Source: Candidatus Aminicenantes bacterium UBA647 (GTDB lineage: Bacteria > Acidobacteriota > Aminicenantia > UBA2199). From it: DNA of 14,118 nt. The stretch covers positions 1 through 14,118 of the forward strand of contig DBOL01000099.1 in the NCBI GenBank assembly GCA_002299555.1, given 5' to 3'. Shown here piece after piece: positions 12,155 through 14,118 of this stretch. The notes beneath the pieces are model-generated. The model ran no database searches and was not told the origin of the DNA. It saw only the letters and a program-made list of their open reading frames with translations. Positions within the stretch are counted from its first letter, which is position 1. Each line of letters begins with the position of its first letter. A program made the position numbers and the translations under genes.

Positions 12155-14118
12155 ATGAAAAAACTCAGAGTTATATTTACCGGCGGTGGCACGGGTGGTC
12201 ATGTTTACCCCAATATTGCCATTTATGAAGCTTTGTATAAAGCTTCTCCTGACTCTGAATTTTTATATATTGGAACAGAAAACGGTGCAGAAAACCGGAT
12301 AGTAAAAAATATTGAACGACCAATCACATTTAAGAGTGTCTGTTCAAAGGGAATTCCACAAAAAATAAAAAGTTTCGGGACACTTATTTCCCTGATGTAT
12401 ATTGGAATAGGTGCAATGAAAAGCTTTTTCATCTTAAGGAAGTTTAAACCGGATCTGATAATAGGTAGTGGGGGTTATGTGGCAGCACCAGTTCTGATCG
12501 CTGCTTCAATATTAAAGTTGAAAGTGTTAATTCATGAACAAAATGCAATACCTGGTCGGCTAAATAGATTTATGGCCAGAGCTGCATCCAGAATAGCCGT
12601 TTCCTTCAGATCAACCCTGAAATATTTTCCGGAGAAAAAAGGAGTATATTCCGGCTATCCTCTCCGGGATATGATCAGACTGAAAGACAATGCTAAGATA
12701 AGGAAAAAGTTAGATATACCACTTAGCAACAAAGTAGTTTTCTTTTTTGGAGGTAGTAAAGGGGCGAGAACCATAAATAATGCAGTTATTGAAATATTGC
12801 CTGAACTTCTTAAGAAGAAAGACCTTACAATCATATTATCGACAGGTAGGGGGAGTAATGCTGAATACAGGGCTTATGAAGATACTTTAAAGCTTCTGAA
12901 AGAGAAGAACATAGATCAGGAAAGCAACAAAAATCTTATAATGAGAGAATATTTTAATAATATTGATGAAATCTACTCAGTTTCAGATATTGTTGTTTCA
13001 AGAGCCGGTGCAGGTTCTGTTGAAGAATTAACCAGATTAGGAATACCATCCTTATTAATACCGAAGATAGACCTTCCCGGAGATCACCAGATAGTAAATG
13101 CAAAAGAAGTGGAGAAATTCGGTGGTGCCAGAGTTTTATTCGAGGAAATTTCCTTTAAGAATGGGAAAACATCAATAAAAGTACCTGAAAAAAAGTTGCT
13201 ACATGACCTGGAAGAGTTGCTGAATTCAGATCATCGACTGGTTGAAATGAGAAAAAACCTCAAAAATATTGATCATGTGGAAACTCCGGTTAAAACAATT
13301 ATCGACTTAATATTTAAGCTTACAGATACAGACGCTAAAAATGAAGAAGAAGAAATCATCTCTTATTATCTTCACTCTCCTCAAGATGAACAAAATTATG
13401 AAATGATGTTTTCGAACACAACTTTCGGGAACTCATTTCTAAGCAGTCATTATATGAATATCCCCGGTAAAGATTTCCTGTTTGAGATCAAGATACTTGG
13501 TAATGATGAAAAATTTCTTTTGAGAAAGATCAAAGGACCTGTTCTCTTAAATGGAAAGCCGGCGGACAAAATTTCAGAATTATTTGAAGAAGATGAGATA
13601 GAGGTAAACGGCAAAAAATTTGTTCTTTACAGGTACAAGGAGACTGTTGAAAAATTTGAAGACACAAGAAGGACAGAATCCAAGGTTCTGAGTTCTTCAT
13701 TTGGAATAACTTTATCCCGGATCGGAGGATTTTTCAGAGAAGTGATAATAATTGGTTTATTCGGTGCAAAAAATATTACAGATATTTACGTAGCAGGATT
13801 AACCATTTCAAATTTGATGCGAAGGGTGGTAGCAGAAAATGCACTGGAAAATGCATTTCTCCCGATCTTTATGAGATTGTTCAGAAGAACACCCAGGGAA
13901 AAATTGTGGAGATCAACTTCTTCTATCCTTAATTTTACTCTCTTGTTCTCAGTTCTTATTGCTATAACAGGTATTATATTTGCCCCAGCTATCGTCGGAC
14001 TTATTTATGGTGGGTTTGAATCAAGAGGGATTATGGCAGATGCAGTGGTAATAACCAGAATTATGTTCCCTTACCTGATACTGGTAACTATTGCAGCTAT
14101 TTTTTCTACTATTCTGAA
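12155..14118 (+). CDS. murG-murJ: MurG - FHA-like - MurJ fusion: lipid II synthase joined to lipid II flippase (3' end outside window)
   Basis: One open frame of 654 codons runs off the window. Residues 1 to about 388 are a complete MurG, the cytoplasmic-face enzyme that adds GlcNAc to lipid I: GGGTGGHVYP (10-19, catalytic H16), HEQNAIPGRLNR (127-138), GGSKGARTIN (199-208), SRAGAGSVEE (282-291) and DHQ (310-312). After an acidic linker, about 413-495 resemble an FHA domain. From about 507 the sequence is MurJ (MviN), the flippase that moves lipid II outward. Aligned without gaps to E. coli MurJ, the essential R18, R24, D39, R52 and R53 correspond to R522, R528, D543, R556 and R557. MurJ needs about 14 membrane segments, so most of it lies beyond the window. 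MurJ's N-terminus is cytoplasmic, so the topology is compatible. I translated every codon and found no stop or frameshift. The start follows its promoter by 7 nt. Confidence 0.93.
   Translation, partial: MKKLRVIFTGGGTGGHVYPNIAIYEALYKASPDSEFLYIGTENGAENRIVKNIERPITFKSVCSKGIPQKIKSFGTLISLMYIGIGAMKSFFILRKFKPDLIIGSGGYVAAPVLIAASILKLKVLIHEQNAIPGRLNRFMARAASRIAVSFRSTLKYFPEKKGVYSGYPLRDMIRLKDNAKIRKKLDIPLSNKVVFFFGGSKGARTINNAVIEILPELLKKKDLTIILSTGRGSNAEYRAYEDTLKLLKEKNIDQESNKNLIMREYFNNIDEIYSVSDIVVSRAGAGSVEELTRLGIPSLLIPKIDLPGDHQIVNAKEVEKFGGARVLFEEISFKNGKTSIKVPEKKLLHDLEELLNSDHRLVEMRKNLKNIDHVETPVKTIIDLIFKLTDTDAKNEEEEIISYYLHSPQDEQNYEMMFSNTTFGNSFLSSHYMNIPGKDFLFEIKILGNDEKFLLRKIKGPVLLNGKPADKISELFEEDEIEVNGKKFVLYRYKETVEKFEDTRRTESKVLSSSFGITLSRIGGFFREVIIIGLFGAKNITDIYVAGLTISNLMRRVVAENALENAFLPIFMRLFRRTPREKLWRSTSSILNFTLLFSVLIAITGIIFAPAIVGLIYGGFESRGIMADAVVITRIMFPYLILVTIAAIFSTIL
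13391..13639 (+). other. FHA-like domain between MurG and MurJ (residues about 413-495)
   Basis: About 80 residues with alternating short beta strands. FHA-like landmarks are SSH (430-432, compare SxxH), NGK (466-468) and the closing LFEEDEIEVNGKKFVLY pattern (476-492), typical of the last FHA strands. The usual Gly-Arg near the start reads FGN (424-426) and sits unusually close to SSH. Phosphothreonine binding is therefore uncertain. The fold call is by eye. Confidence 0.55.
13673..14118 (+). other. MurJ (MviN) lipid II flippase portion, first about 148 residues
   Basis: From residue 507 the pattern SRIGGFFRE (521-529), GLFGAKNITD (534-543) and NLMRRVVAENALENAF (553-568) is the MurJ N-terminal signature. 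It is followed by hydrophobic segments at about 592-620 and 633-654. The remainder lies beyond the window. Confidence 0.93.

Noticed and set aside
12223..12432. 69-codon minus-strand frame inside the MurG region
   Set aside because: The plus strand here encodes MurG between its GGTGGH and HEQN motifs without interruption, so this is a shadow frame.
13300..13700. Possibility that MurG and MurJ are two genes whose separation was hidden by a frameshift or sequencing error
   Set aside because: Every codon across the junction translates cleanly. The linker has folded-domain character rather than random sequence, and no promoter or Shine-Dalgarno plus start pair appears before the MurJ part. Read-level confirmation is still listed as the check.
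1..14118. tRNA, rRNA, riboswitch, CRISPR array, insertion sequence or prophage
   Set aside because: I saw no cloverleaf-like segments, direct-repeat arrays, transposase or phage motifs, or terminal inverted repeats. All intergenic gaps are about 125 nt or less.

Overview
The window is AT-rich, densely packed bacterial chromosome. It encodes core cell functions: peptidoglycan synthesis (MurG, MurJ, a lytic transglycosylase), isoprenoid synthesis by the MEP route (IspD), ribosome rescue (ArfB), RNA m5U methylation, c-di-GMP-type signalling (GAF/HD-GYP) and a cNMP-fold/FHA regulator. I see no phage, insertion sequence, CRISPR array or RNA gene, and no gene-free stretch above about 125 bases. The protein set fits a diderm-like, probably anaerobic bacterium from a poorly studied phylum, possibly near the FCB group. 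That placement is a guess from gene content and base composition.

Layout. 19-1422 is a large unrecognised soluble protein that may begin before the window. 1531-2175 is a membrane-anchored lytic transglycosylase. 2271-3734 holds an anchored EEP-fold hydrolase followed 6 nt later by the ribosome-rescue hydrolase arfB. 3853-4527 is ispD. A 5' stump of tag (3-methyladenine DNA glycosylase I) follows 14 nt later and is cut off where the opposing cNMP/FHA gene ends (5398-4631, minus strand). That gene diverges from a GlcD-type FAD oxidase (5498-6871), which converges on a GAF/HD-GYP gene (8067-6868, minus strand). The HD-GYP gene diverges from an iron-sulfur RNA m5U methyltransferase (8123-9316). 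An MFSD1-like transporter (9440-10807) and an M16 zinc peptidase (10841-12100) follow.

The standout is 12155-14118, one uninterrupted reading frame that runs off the window. It joins a complete MurG (lipid II synthase), an FHA-like module and the start of a MurJ (lipid II flippase) with its essential charged residues intact. The enzyme that makes lipid II and the carrier that flips it would then be one polypeptide with a possible regulatory domain between them.

The second theme is transcription start architecture. Seven genes have a recognisable sigma70-type promoter whose -10 box ends only 6-9 nt before the start codon, so their mRNAs should be leaderless. In two cases this moves the start codon: the longest-frame starts of the cNMP/FHA gene (TTG at 5434) and the FAD oxidase (ATG at 5477) lie in their own promoters. 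Clear Shine-Dalgarno sequences precede only the first gene, the MFS transporter and the tag remnant. Most genes seem to be transcribed singly, and both convergent pairs end in interlocked stop codons with no terminator between them.
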